64,000 nucleotides of DNA from Crocinitomix sp. (GTDB lineage Bacteria > Bacteroidota > Bacteroidia > Flavobacteriales_D > Crocinitomicaceae): NCBI GenBank assembly GCA_013138735.1, contig WTCE01000019.1:1-64000 (forward strand), given 5' to 3'. Positions 1 through 8,546 of the stretch are shown one piece after another (position 1 is the stretch's first letter; each line of letters starts with the position of its first letter). The notes under the pieces are model-generated. The model ran no database searches and was not told the DNA's origin. It saw only the letters and a list, made by a program, of their open reading frames with translations. A program made the translations under genes and the position numbers.

Positions 1-182
1 GTATTCTAATAAAATTAAATGATAAATATATGCGGGTCAAGTTATTAACAAAATAATCGAGTTATGAGTCTCCCCCTAGAACCCCCTCCTTATAACATCA
101 ATAAATCATCTTAATTTTATGAATTGCTAATCTAATGGTTTGTCGAAATGTTCGCACCCTGCAAAAACACAAAGTGTAGCTC

Positions 183-2048
183 TTAGATTTTTGTGAATTT
201 CTGCTGCACGGTTAAGCCTTCTTCCGTGGTTAATTGAAGTATGTACATTCCTTGCGAAAGGGCTGAAACATCAATTCGCTGATTCGATAAGTTGGAAGTT
301 TGGACGCATTGTTTACCCAAAACATTATAAATGGCGTACGTGCTAAATTGTGGTCCTTGCACAACTAATTCTGACATTGTTGGATTGGGATAGACCTCAA
401 AATTAATTCCCTCTTCTGCAATCGACAGAATAGGATTATCTCCTGGTAACGTGATTGCACTTGGATAAGCAGTCGTATGATGTACTGTTATGTTCGCAAC
501 ATTACCCGTTCCTTCTACATACATTTCTCCGCCGTCTTGTAAATTGACATTAAAACGGGAAGCATGATTGCCACTTACATATATTTTAATTTCATGTCCT
601 GCTAGCCATGTGTAATTTGTAAATGGCAAATCAATATCCACTGCATACACTTCTCCTGGCACCATAAAGACCTCATCATCTACTGTATATTCATTATTTC
701 TAAAACGCATGCGTTTAATACCGTCTGTTATAAGCATGTTTCGTCCATCAGGATAAACATCTACCAAGCGAATTGCAATATCGGCGTCTGGTTGGTCGCA
801 TTCAATATAGAGGCGAATATTTACCCGACCTGTAATTGCTACCTGACCAGTTAAAACAGCTGTAGAAAATGTTGCAATGTCTGTTCTCGAATCTAAACTA
901 CTTTGATCATAAGGACCTTGCTCCAAATCTTCGCTGAGTGTTGCTCCACCAATTGTTGGACTTGGATTTGATGGATCGCTCACAAATGCACTGGAACCTA
1001 CGCCGTTTGAACCGCTTAATTTGCCTCCATTATCTAAATAAAGGAGATTAGTTTCCACGGCATGAATATCATCCTCATTAGACGTGTGCCATATATCATT
1101 ACCACCCAACTCGTAATAGGTTATATAATCCGTGTCTTCCCAACCGTTATCAGCATCTAATAAATAGTAATTTAAAAAATCCCATGCCATTGTATCACTC
1201 TTAAATTCGGCATCTGGATATAATAATTCGCCTTGAATAGCAGAACCTACATAAGCTGCCCCCGTTCCACCGTGCACCCATGGTCCAACTAATAACCATT
1301 GCTCGTCAGTTACTGCTGGATCAGCAACATTTCTCGAATCTTTATAAAAATCCATCATAGCGTTAATCGTATGATCGTACCACCCCCCAATTTGTAACGT
1401 TGGAATATGAATTTCACTTGGAAAATAAGAACCTTCTTCTGCTATTTGCCACAATAAATTATCATAAGGATTCGCTAGAACTAAAGGAGAAAGTCCATAG
1501 CCTAATGCATCTAATTGAAACAATCGCGCTTCTTCCAAAACTCCTCCATAAAAATAGGTTTCATAACTTTGTGCGCCTGTGTTAACCATTGGCACGGCGC
1601 AAGTATGATTCGGATGTTCTTCCCGCGCGGTGTGATACTGAACACTCCCCAAAGCAGAAGGTCCCCAAGTCCCTATTCGATCTCCATGCCAGTCTTGTTC
1701 AGAAATCCATTGACAAACATCATAACCGTCCTCGCCTCTTGCAAAGTCAGATAAATCCGCACCGGAAGAGCCATAAAACCCACGCCAATCTACAATCACC
1801 CAAATAAATGGTTGATCATCCAAATCTGTTCCAACCCCCATAGGCAAGCTAAATGAATAGAAATTTTTATTATAGGGTGTTTGAATTAAAACAACTTCTC
1901 CACTTGTAACGCCATCCGGAATAAAAACATCCGCCTGCAACAATTCCCCGTCCCGCATTGGAATCCATATATCATCATAAGTTGGGGTCATTTGCCCCCA
2001 TCCACATAATGTAAATAGTAAAAGGGTTAATACTGCTAATTGTTTCAT
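183..2048 (-). CDS. Secreted CocE/NonD-type (X-Pro dipeptidyl-peptidase S15-like) hydrolase with T9SS sorting domain
   Basis: An alpha/beta hydrolase of the CocE/NonD family, which cleaves acyl esters or N-terminal X-Pro dipeptides. The N-terminal part has the family's opening (IPMRDGELLQADVFIP), a conserved VDWRGFYGSSG stretch and a GTWGPSALG nucleophile elbow with the likely catalytic serine. A jelly-roll-like second domain follows, and the last 70 or so residues are a T9SS type A sorting domain (VYPNPTMSELVV ... GMYILQL). I start it at the methionine at 2048 because a clean signal peptide (MKQLAVLTLLLFTLCGWGQ) begins there; an in-frame start at 2093 would add 15 residues before the signal. 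It is probably secreted or attached to the cell surface. Substrate unknown. It stands alone, upstream of no obvious partner. Confidence 0.85.
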   Translation of the reverse strand: MKQLAVLTLLLFTLCGWGQMTPTYDDIWIPMRDGELLQADVFIPDGVTSGEVVLIQTPYNKNFYSFSLPMGVGTDLDDQPFIWVIVDWRGFYGSSGADLSDFARGEDGYDVCQWISEQDWHGDRIGTWGPSALGSVQYHTAREEHPNHTCAVPMVNTGAQSYETYFYGGVLEEARLFQLDALGYGLSPLVLANPYDNLLWQIAEEGSYFPSEIHIPTLQIGGWYDHTINAMMDFYKDSRNVADPAVTDEQWLLVGPWVHGGTGAAYVGSAIQGELLYPDAEFKSDTMAWDFLNYYLLDADNGWEDTDYITYYELGGNDIWHTSNEDDIHAVETNLLYLDNGGKLSGSNGVGSSAFVSDPSNPSPTIGGATLSEDLEQGPYDQSSLDSRTDIATFSTAVLTGQVAITGRVNIRLYIECDQPDADIAIRLVDVYPDGRNMLITDGIKRMRFRNNEYTVDDEVFMVPGEVYAVDIDLPFTNYTWLAGHEIKIYVSGNHASRFNVNLQDGGEMYVEGTGNVANITVHHTTAYPSAITLPGDNPILSIAEEGINFEVYPNPTMSELVVQGPQFSTYAIYNVLGKQCVQTSNLSNQRIDVSALSQGMYILQLTTEEGLTVQQKFTKI

Positions 2049-2222
2049 AATGCCTGCTTTGTTTCCAGAGGGAAAAATTTTTATTGCTTTCAAGATACGG
2101 ATAAAATTACAAAAATGGTGTGAAGTGCTAAGTGTGAAGTGTTAGTAGGTTTACTGCGTTGAATGTTGCCTTGGTATTCCAACATAAATACTAGCGACTA
2201 AGGACTAATAACTTGTGAGCGG

Positions 2223-2819
2223 CTAGCGAACTATTCTCCCTATTGTTTTAAAAATAAGTTTAATATCTAGCCAAAAACCACGATCTGCGATATAATTTAG
2301 GTTAAGCTTTAATTTAGCAGGCATTACTTCTTCGATATACGCTTTATCAGGATCAGCAGCAGCGCCCAGTATCTTTTGTTCGTCCAAATATTCTATAGAC
2401 GCATAATCTGTTAAGCCTGGCAAAACAGTTAGTACTTTTAATTGCTCTTGCGAATACAATTGCACATATTTTGGCACTTCAGGTCGTGGTCCAACTACGC
2501 TCATGTCACCTTTTAAGATATTGATTAATTGCGGCACTTCATCTATTTTAAATCTTCGAATAAATCTGCCCACACGTGTAACACGAGAATCGTTTCCAAT
2601 TGTAATTTGACCGGCTTGATCAGAATTTGGGCGCATGGATCTGAATTTAAACACTCCAAATTCTTTTTGATTTTTGCCTACTCGGATTTGCCGATAAAAT
2701 ATTCCCCCGGGACTATCCAATGCAATCCATAAGGAAATGATAATAATCAACGGTGAAAATAGCACCAATGCAAGCAATGAGGAACAAATGTCGAATATGC
2801 GTTTTGAAAATAGATACAT
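2223..2819 (-). CDS. Initiating sugar-1-phosphate transferase (PglC/WcaJ-type bacterial sugar transferase)
   Basis: A monotopic phosphoglycosyl transferase that moves a sugar phosphate from a UDP-sugar to undecaprenyl phosphate, the first step of lipid-linked glycan assembly. At 198 residues it is the short PglC-like form without the extra transmembrane domain of WcaJ/WbaP. Visible are one N-terminal membrane helix (about residues 12-34), the [17 protein letters not shown] and KFRSM segments, FKIDEVPQL, and VGPRPEVP. It lies 1 bp after the DegT aminotransferase, which suggests that the two are translated together and that the aminotransferase makes an amino sugar used here. Family assignment is firm; the exact sugar is inferred. 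Confidence 0.9.
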   Translation of the reverse strand: MYLFSKRIFDICSSLLALVLFSPLIIIISLWIALDSPGGIFYRQIRVGKNQKEFGVFKFRSMRPNSDQAGQITIGNDSRVTRVGRFIRRFKIDEVPQLINILKGDMSVVGPRPEVPKYVQLYSQEQLKVLTVLPGLTDYASIEYLDEQKILGAAADPDKAYIEEVMPAKLKLNLNYIADRGFWLDIKLIFKTIGRIVR

Positions 2820-2820
2820 T

Positions 2821-4038
2821 TTAACCCATTACTTCTTTCACGGATGCAATTACTGCTGCGGTAATTGTTGCCAAATTAATATCTGTAAGATTGAAATAAA
2901 CAGGCAACGTAATTTCATTTTGATATTTATTAAAGGCCTCAGGATAATCATTCATTTCATATCCTATCGATTTGTATGCAGTTAATAATGGTAAGGGTTG
3001 AAAATGCACATTTACTGAAACTTCCTTCTCAAAAATTCGATTAATTATTTCGTCGCGCTGCTCTTCTGTTGCTCCATCAACTCTTAACATATATAAATGA
3101 TAAGAAGTCTCTTTTTCATCATTTAAAAACGTTGGCTGAATTGCCCAAGATTGATTTTCAAATGCTGCATTGTAAAAATCAAAGATCTCCTTTCGGCGTG
3201 TCAAGTTCGAATCATAGCGCTCTAATTCAACTAAGCCTATGGCAGCTTGAATATCCATCATATTGCATTTATAACCTGGTTCAACCACATCATAACGCCA
3301 ATTACCCCCACCTGCTTTTACTTTTGCCAGCGCATCTTTTGATTGCCCATGTAGGGACTTTATATTTAACGCTGAGTAAATCTCATCCACATCAATATTT
3401 TCCGGTAAATTAAGACATACCGCACCACCTTCGGCAGTTGTTAAATTCTTGACTGCGTGAAAAGAAAAGACCGCAACATCTGTTACGCTTCCATTCATTT
3501 TACCTTGATATTTAGCCCCAATACTATGTGCGGCATCTGCCATTACTAAAATACGTCCTAGTTGCTTTTGCGCTTCTGTTTGTGCTTGAAAACTCGCTTT
3601 AATTTCGGCGCTATTTACAAGTGCGTTTAATGCTTCATAATCACACGGGAAACCTGAGATATCTACAGGAATAATAGCTTTAGTTTTGGCCGTAATTGCA
3701 TTCTTAACATTCGCGACTGAAATATTAAAATCTTTCTCGTCAATATCTACCATTACAGGTGTTGCACCACAATGCATTACTACATTGGCCGTTGCACAAT
3801 AGGTATAAGCTGGAATAATAACTTCATCCCCTGCTTTGACACCAAACCAACGCAAAACCAATTCCATTCCGGCCGTGGCAGAATTTAAACAAATGACTTT
3901 ACGACAGCCGATATAACTTGCAAGCTGTTTTTCAAATTCCTTTGTGCGAGGCCCAGTAGTTATCCAACCAGAGAGTAATACTTTACCAACTTCTTCAACA
4001 ATTCGTTGATCCATGCGAGGCGGAGAGAAAGGAATCAT
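2821..4038 (-). CDS. DegT/DnrJ/EryC1/StrS-family PLP-dependent nucleotide-sugar aminotransferase
   Basis: A sugar aminotransferase that converts a keto group on a nucleotide-activated sugar to an amine with PLP and usually glutamate. Residues characteristic of the family are present: TAGMELVLRW near the N-terminus, a VMADAAHSIGAKY aspartate segment, and the PLP lysine at about K197 within SFHAVKNLTTAEGG. That last motif is typical of the PglE/ArnB/PseC-like branch acting at C4 of UDP-sugars. Length, 405 residues, is normal. It sits between the ligase-like membrane protein and the PglC-like transferase on the same strand. No 4,6-dehydratase lies next to it; the nearest dehydratase-like gene is RfbB about 28 kb away, so the substrate may be made elsewhere in the genome. 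Confidence 0.9.
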   Translation of the reverse strand: MIPFSPPRMDQRIVEEVGKVLLSGWITTGPRTKEFEKQLASYIGCRKVICLNSATAGMELVLRWFGVKAGDEVIIPAYTYCATANVVMHCGATPVMVDIDEKDFNISVANVKNAITAKTKAIIPVDISGFPCDYEALNALVNSAEIKASFQAQTEAQKQLGRILVMADAAHSIGAKYQGKMNGSVTDVAVFSFHAVKNLTTAEGGAVCLNLPENIDVDEIYSALNIKSLHGQSKDALAKVKAGGGNWRYDVVEPGYKCNMMDIQAAIGLVELERYDSNLTRRKEIFDFYNAAFENQSWAIQPTFLNDEKETSYHLYMLRVDGATEEQRDEIINRIFEKEVSVNVHFQPLPLLTAYKSIGYEMNDYPEAFNKYQNEITLPVYFNLTDINLATITAAVIASVKEVMG

Positions 4039-4099
4039 AGTCTATTAAATTTTATGCAAAGATACAAAATGTATTGGGAGTCAAATTCTAAATCGTATC

Positions 4100-5362
4100 C
4101 TAGGTTGACGCTTTATCTTCTTGCACGTCTTGATCATTATTAATAAACAAGATCAAGAAAAACATAAAGAATAAAATCCCCCATTGCCTTTCTAAAACAG
4201 ATTCAAATAAACAACCTGTAGCAAAGGCAGAAATTAGAATAATGAGAAAATAATCTTTCCTTTTAAATCCTAAAACAAGGTAATAACATAGCGATAGGAT
4301 AAGAAAAAGGGCAGGAACTATGCCGATTGATCCCGCGGTTTGCAAATATTGACAATGCGGGTTTAATTGCTTTTCTGCATAAACGTCCATTCCCCGTTGG
4401 CGATAATAATCCATTAATACGTCTTTCCCATCACCTGTGCCTACCCCAAAAGGGTGATCAGCGATCATTTGAAGACTGGTATTCCAAATTAAAATACGTG
4501 CATTAACACTACCCGCACTATTCCGATTGGCTTCAATATAGGCCTCTTTATCATTGAAATAATTACTCAATTCCGTTTTCACAGCTTTATAATCGGATTG
4601 CAATAAATCTAGATTTTGAATCGCCAAAACGCCAATAGTAGCAAGTGCTGCAACCCCAACAAAGAACCAAATCATTTTTTTTCGGAAATAAAACAGCGCA
4701 AAAAGCACGGTTGTTATCATTCCTGCAAAACTGATCCATGGACCTAAAGAATAAAATTTATACACGAAAAAGTAAAAGACTAGGGAGATAATAATAGCGG
4801 CAATTTTCTTGAGCACGCTTCCGTTTTTGCCAAAAGCATCTGCCAATACCAATGCAGAACCAACAACCAAATACATGGCGGCATATGTTGGGTGAATCCA
4901 CCGCGAAAGTGCATAAGACTCAAAGCAGGATCGATTGCGCACAACCTCAAAACATTCATAGGCATAATACCAATCCATTGCTAAATAGACCAGCGCACCA
5001 GCTATAAATGTCCAAATTACCCAAGATTTATTCAATGGCACTTCCCTTTTAAAGGTGCCGTAAAAAAGTGGAAAAAGTAGAAAGGTTAACCGCGTTTCAA
5101 TATCCTTGCCGCCATAGTCAAAATTTTCTGTAAACAGCAGGCCTATTAAATAGCAAACAAAGAGAATTGCAAAAGGATAATAAGCCTTTGCAGGTTTTTT
5201 AAACCCAATTCGAATGCCATGAATAATAGCGTTTAAACCCAAGCCGGCAACTATATAAGTGGCTATTTTTTGATCAACCAACAAGAAAAACGCGAACAGA
5301 AGCGTTAGAGTAAACTCAACAGTTTCAAAGAAGTTTCTTTTTTTGAATTCATTTAGCATCAC
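4100..5362 (-). CDS. O-antigen ligase/polymerase family membrane protein (WaaL/Wzy_C type)
   Basis: A polytopic inner-membrane protein of 420 residues with about ten to twelve hydrophobic segments. The large periplasmic loop ends in a short motif, GVGTGDGKDVL then NPHCQYLQTAGSIG, which is the Wzy_C/O-antigen ligase signature. These enzymes either transfer finished glycan from undecaprenyl diphosphate to lipid A core or join repeat units. A separate polymerase-like gene lies at 8527-9888, so this one is more likely the ligase; that is inference. It reads away from the Wzz-like gene, and the 290-bp divergent region between them holds a promoter inside an inverted-repeat-bounded segment (see 5384-5589). 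Confidence 0.85.
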   Translation of the reverse strand: MMLNEFKKRNFFETVEFTLTLLFAFFLLVDQKIATYIVAGLGLNAIIHGIRIGFKKPAKAYYPFAILFVCYLIGLLFTENFDYGGKDIETRLTFLLFPLFYGTFKREVPLNKSWVIWTFIAGALVYLAMDWYYAYECFEVVRNRSCFESYALSRWIHPTYAAMYLVVGSALVLADAFGKNGSVLKKIAAIIISLVFYFFVYKFYSLGPWISFAGMITTVLFALFYFRKKMIWFFVGVAALATIGVLAIQNLDLLQSDYKAVKTELSNYFNDKEAYIEANRNSAGSVNARILIWNTSLQMIADHPFGVGTGDGKDVLMDYYRQRGMDVYAEKQLNPHCQYLQTAGSIGIVPALFLILSLCYYLVLGFKRKDYFLIILISAFATGCLFESVLERQWGILFFMFFLILFINNDQDVQEDKAST

Positions 5363-5383
5363 GACAAATCTAGTGTTTTCTTT

Positions 5384-5589
5384 ATAGTGTCCGATTGGAA
5401 ATACATCAAAATTAATCCCGCACTAACGTTTGGTCTTCAAAAGCTTCGCTTTCTCTTCTTTCAAGTCTACTTTTATTTATTACTTTTCGTCTGATGCTAA
5501 TGCATCTCCTATAGAAATAAATAAAATTATTTCTATAAATTTATTGGTCCATCAAATGACGGATTCGTCTATTTCCAATCAGACACTAT
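5384..5589. repeat. Segment bounded by 19-bp inverted repeats, carrying an outward promoter
   Basis: The arms are ATAGTGTCCGATTGGAAAT at 5384-5402 and its reverse complement with one mismatch (18 of 19) at 5571-5589, 168 bp apart. They lie in the noncoding region between the divergent ligase-like and Wzz-like genes. Inside is a further perfect 10-bp hairpin (5511-5520 with 5527-5536) and a leftward Bacteroidota-type promoter. The layout resembles the invertible promoters that switch capsule loci in Bacteroides, but could also be a small nonautonomous element or a shared regulatory site. I found no target duplication. Confidence 0.6.
5407..5441 (-). promoter_or_regulatory. Bacteroidota-type promoter for the ligase-like gene
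   Basis: On the minus strand a TTTG -33 element (5441-5438) is followed after 23 nt by an exact TAnnTTTG -7 element, TAATTTTG (5414-5407). The start codon of the ligase-like gene is 45 nt further on. The promoter lies wholly inside the segment bounded by the 19-bp inverted repeats. Confidence 0.55.
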
Positions 5590-5624
5590 CATACTCGTTG
5601 CAGAACTTGGCATTAAAACTTTCT

Positions 5625-5632
5625 TATATTTG
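5625..5632 (+). promoter_or_regulatory. -7 promoter element for the Wzz-like gene
   Basis: TATATTTG matches the Bacteroidota TAnnTTTG consensus exactly and ends 20 nt before the ATG at 5653. No exact TTTG -33 element is at the usual distance, so the promoter is less certain than the box. It lies outside the inverted-repeat segment. Confidence 0.5.
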
Positions 5633-5652
5633 TAGAAACCAAGCCTTATTAA

Positions 5653-6366
5653 ATGGAACTTCTGAAAATTGTACTCATCACATTGAAAAAAAACTTGCTC
5701 ATGGCAATTATCCTTGTGGTGTTGGCTGTTGCTGCCGGTGTTGTTCATTTCTACACTCAGTCCATTTCATACGTTTCAAATTTTAAAACGAATAACGGTT
5801 TTGTGGATTATACTCTTTTTAAAAGTCTGACTGATTTTAAGCAAATAACGACGGAAGTTTATAATTTACCAGAAGTTGAACTTACTGAATCGGCCAATAC
5901 TTTGTCGAATTTTAGAGTTTCTTTTGTTGAGGAAACAACTACAAGTATTTCTTTTACCGTAGTTAGTAAAAATCAAAACCATGATCACAAGCTTGCTCAA
6001 GAAAGTATACTTAAGCTCATTAATAACAATCGGTTTTTAAATAATACGAATGCGCATGATCTTGAAATATTAGAAAAGAAGCTATTGTTTTTAGATAAAA
6101 AAATGAGCCAATTAGATTCCTTAACTATGAATCCCACAGAATTCACCAACATTAGTAGCGTTATGCGGGACTCCTATGAACTCTATATTGAAAAATTAGA
6201 ATTGGAGGAAAAAATAGAATCGACCGGAAAATTTGATATAATAAAACCAATAACGGACATCAAAATCAACAAAAGACCGATTATAATATTCGTGGTTTTA
6301 TATTTAATCTTAGCTGCCTTCTTATTTTTAATCTTCAGTAAAAAAGAAAAGTTTCCAGTAGACTAG
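5653..6366 (+). CDS. Wzz-like polysaccharide chain-length/co-polymerase protein
   Basis: A 237-residue protein with one membrane helix near the N-terminus (about residues 14-34), a periplasmic middle with a long helical stretch (LEKKLLFLDKKMSQLDSL), and a second membrane helix near the C-terminus (about 212-231) followed by a short charged tail. This two-helix topology is that of Wzz-type co-polymerases, which set glycan chain length with Wzy. It has no kinase domain. It is the only gene of its block on the plus strand. Its stop codon overlaps that of the convergent glycosyltransferase in a shared CTAG (6363-6366). The sequence is divergent, so the call rests on topology and neighbours. Confidence 0.65.
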   Translation: MELLKIVLITLKKNLLMAIILVVLAVAAGVVHFYTQSISYVSNFKTNNGFVDYTLFKSLTDFKQITTEVYNLPEVELTESANTLSNFRVSFVEETTTSISFTVVSKNQNHDHKLAQESILKLINNNRFLNNTNAHDLEILEKKLLFLDKKMSQLDSLTMNPTEFTNISSVMRDSYELYIEKLELEEKIESTGKFDIIKPITDIKINKRPIIIFVVLYLILAAFLFLIFSKKEKFPVD

Positions 6367-7463
6367 CCCCTTAGTATATTTTTATAGTGATCACACATTT
6401 GATCCACATTTTTTTCCCAATCGTACTTTTCAAACACAAAATCTCTACCTGCGATTCCAAAAGACTTTCGTTTCTCTTGATCTTCAATTAAGATTGCAAT
6501 TTTAGCAGCCATATCCACTGGGTTATTTGGCTCACAGAGTAATCCTGTTTTTTGATCTAATACTACTTCAGGTAAACCTCCCACACTTGTAGCAACTACT
6601 GGCTTTTGGCATGCAGAGGCTTCAACCGCAGACACTCCAAAACTTTCAGCTAGAGAAGCGACTACAACAATGTCCATTTCGTTAAATGCCGTTGGCACCA
6701 AATCATGATTTATAAATCCTTTAAATAGAACATTCTTACCGAGCCCTAAGTCATTAGCTTGCTTCCTAAGCGCATCCTCTTCCCTTCCTTCACCAACTAT
6801 GTGAAGCTCAAATTTCTGATTTGGAAAACGTTCAACAATTATTTTAAACGCATCAATTAAGTCATTAATCCCATAATTTTTCTCTAAGGTTTTAATGATT
6901 CCAATGACTATCTTATTAGAAGGTTTTTCACTATTCACCGATCCAGATTTGAAACGTGTTAGATCAACACCAAAAGGAACAACTTCTACTTTTTTAAGCG
7001 TATAAAGATTCGTCTCCTTTGCCATTATTTCGCTTGTCGAAAACAAATGCGTGGCCTTGGATAAATTACGTTTTAACAAAATCTTGCTTAAGATTGAAGC
7101 TTTAGGTGAATCAAAAATCTCGGTTCCCCAAACAGAAATCAAGAACGGTTTATGCCTTAAAAAAGATCCCAGCAAACCATAGCTAGTTGCATAATGTGCA
7201 TGTACAATATCTGGTTTAAATCCTTTATATAGCCGTTTCAATTGTTTAATATGTTTGAGATAGCTCAACTTAGAAAATCTTGAACGTTCTCTAAAACGTG
7301 TATGATCCGCAAAACTTATTTCAACATTATCGAACTGGTCATAGTAATTATCTGTTGGTTTAGACAAACCAAAGACTGACATCTCATATCCGCGAACGGA
7401 CAAACCGGAAACCCACTTTTTAGTGTGAATAGAATTAAGATCAGACAAGAGCAATAGCCGCAT
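6363..7463 (-). CDS. Glycosyltransferase family 4 (GT-B fold)
   Basis: A retaining GT-B glycosyltransferase of 366 residues, acting on the cytoplasmic face to add a sugar from a nucleotide donor to the growing lipid-linked glycan. The N-terminal half carries the acceptor domain with HAHYATSYGLLG, and the C-terminal half the Glycos_transf_1 signature: VPFGVDLTRFK, a GEGREEDALRK segment, and the E-x7-E donor motif ESFGVSAVEASACQKP followed by VATSVGGLPEVV. It is the last gene of the leftward cluster and is separated by 6 bp from the next glycosyltransferase. Donor and linkage cannot be read from the sequence. Confidence 0.9.
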   Translation of the reverse strand: MRLLLLSDLNSIHTKKWVSGLSVRGYEMSVFGLSKPTDNYYDQFDNVEISFADHTRFRERSRFSKLSYLKHIKQLKRLYKGFKPDIVHAHYATSYGLLGSFLRHKPFLISVWGTEIFDSPKASILSKILLKRNLSKATHLFSTSEIMAKETNLYTLKKVEVVPFGVDLTRFKSGSVNSEKPSNKIVIGIIKTLEKNYGINDLIDAFKIIVERFPNQKFELHIVGEGREEDALRKQANDLGLGKNVLFKGFINHDLVPTAFNEMDIVVVASLAESFGVSAVEASACQKPVVATSVGGLPEVVLDQKTGLLCEPNNPVDMAAKIAILIEDQEKRKSFGIAGRDFVFEKYDWEKNVDQMCDHYKNILRG

Positions 7464-7469
7464 TTAAAC

Positions 7470-8546
7470 TTAAATTGTTTTAAACAAATCTACTAATTTC
7501 TCAAGACCTGCTGCTCTAGAAAATGGATGGTTATCAATTAACTTCACTTCCCGACCTTGTAGTTTGACAATCGCCTCAAGAATTGCCTGTTCAGAATTGG
7601 TTGCCCATTCTGCATTAGGATAATTCGAAAGAATAGATTGGATTCCACCAGATCGAACTTCACCCTCTGTGATGACAAGTATTTTTTTATTTAGAGCGAT
7701 ATAATCATAAGTTTTTGTAGGAGTTTCAAAAGCTTTCCCACCCGTTAATACCGTACAAATTTCAGTTTGATTAATTTGATCTAATAACTCATTATATGGG
7801 ATAAATCCCTGCGACGAAATCCGTTCATTATTCATTTTATCAACTTGCTGATTCTCTTGTCCTACTTGCCTAAAAGAAAGTGATTCACTGTCAGCAATGA
7901 CTTGCAATAAAGCATCCATTTTAAAATCGGAATACAACTTGCCTCCATTGAGTATTTGCCCTGTCTTTATTGCCGAAGAATTTAGTTGTTCACTCTTTAA
8001 TATCTCGTCATCAAAGCCATTTGAAATAACATAAACCTTGTTAACATAGGGCATTTGCGCTTTGCAAATATCATTAACAGTTGTTACGGCATCCGCCATT
8101 TTATTGAATCGCTTTTCAAAATAGCTTTTCAATGTTTTTTTTAACCATTTATCTCCATGCCTTGGATTATAGCTAAAGGGATCGCGGTAATCTAGAATAA
8201 CTTTACATTTAAAGCGTTTTTTCAAAAATGCTCCGACACCAAAATGCATAAAAGGCCCGCCTGAAAAAACAACAATATCATAATCAAAATTGGCTTGCTT
8301 TGTAAAATACGCTCTTAAATCACTCTTCCAATTTAAGCCCTGATCCTTAATTAATTTACGCAATAAACCACTAGATTTCTCAGGAGGTAAAAACGTGATA
8401 TTCTTTGATTGATTTACTTGCTCAGTTGCAGTAAGCACATCACACGATATACCATGATGATGCAAGTTATTAGCCCAATACGTAGTACGTTTGGCGCCAA
8501 CCCCAGGATAAGGATCAAAAAAATAACTAATGAATAATACTTTCAC
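7470..8546 (-). CDS. Glycosyltransferase, GT-B fold (GT4-like, divergent)
   Basis: A 358-residue protein with the GT4-type N-terminal opening (FFDPYPGVGAKRTTYWANNL), the VILDYRDPFSYNP segment seen in glycosyltransferases of the WbuB/CapM kind, and VYVISNGFDDEI before the donor domain. The usual E-x7-E motif is weak: the corresponding place reads TGGKAFETPTKTYDYIALNKK, the degenerate form found in some GT4 enzymes. It overlaps the upstream polymerase gene by 20 bp and is 6 bp from the downstream glycosyltransferase, so it belongs to one operon with them. Probable role: addition of one residue of the polysaccharide repeat. Confidence 0.8.
   Translation of the reverse strand: MKVLFISYFFDPYPGVGAKRTTYWANNLHHHGISCDVLTATEQVNQSKNITFLPPEKSSGLLRKLIKDQGLNWKSDLRAYFTKQANFDYDIVVFSGGPFMHFGVGAFLKKRFKCKVILDYRDPFSYNPRHGDKWLKKTLKSYFEKRFNKMADAVTTVNDICKAQMPYVNKVYVISNGFDDEILKSEQLNSSAIKTGQILNGGKLYSDFKMDALLQVIADSESLSFRQVGQENQQVDKMNNERISSQGFIPYNELLDQINQTEICTVLTGGKAFETPTKTYDYIALNKKILVITEGEVRSGGIQSILSNYPNAEWATNSEQAILEAIVKLQGREVKLIDNHPFSRAAGLEKLVDLFKTI

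Noticed and set aside
1-182. Left window edge as part of a gene
   Set aside because: Frames here are short and the region is AT-rich and full of stops; nothing supportable seen.
3069-3413. 114-residue plus-strand frame within the aminotransferase
   Set aside because: Antisense shadow of a well-supported DegT gene, with no features of its own.
5430-5786. 118-residue plus-strand reading frame
   Set aside because: It spans the inverted-repeat noncoding region and overlaps the start of the Wzz-like gene in another frame; composition is low-complexity and no promoter fits.
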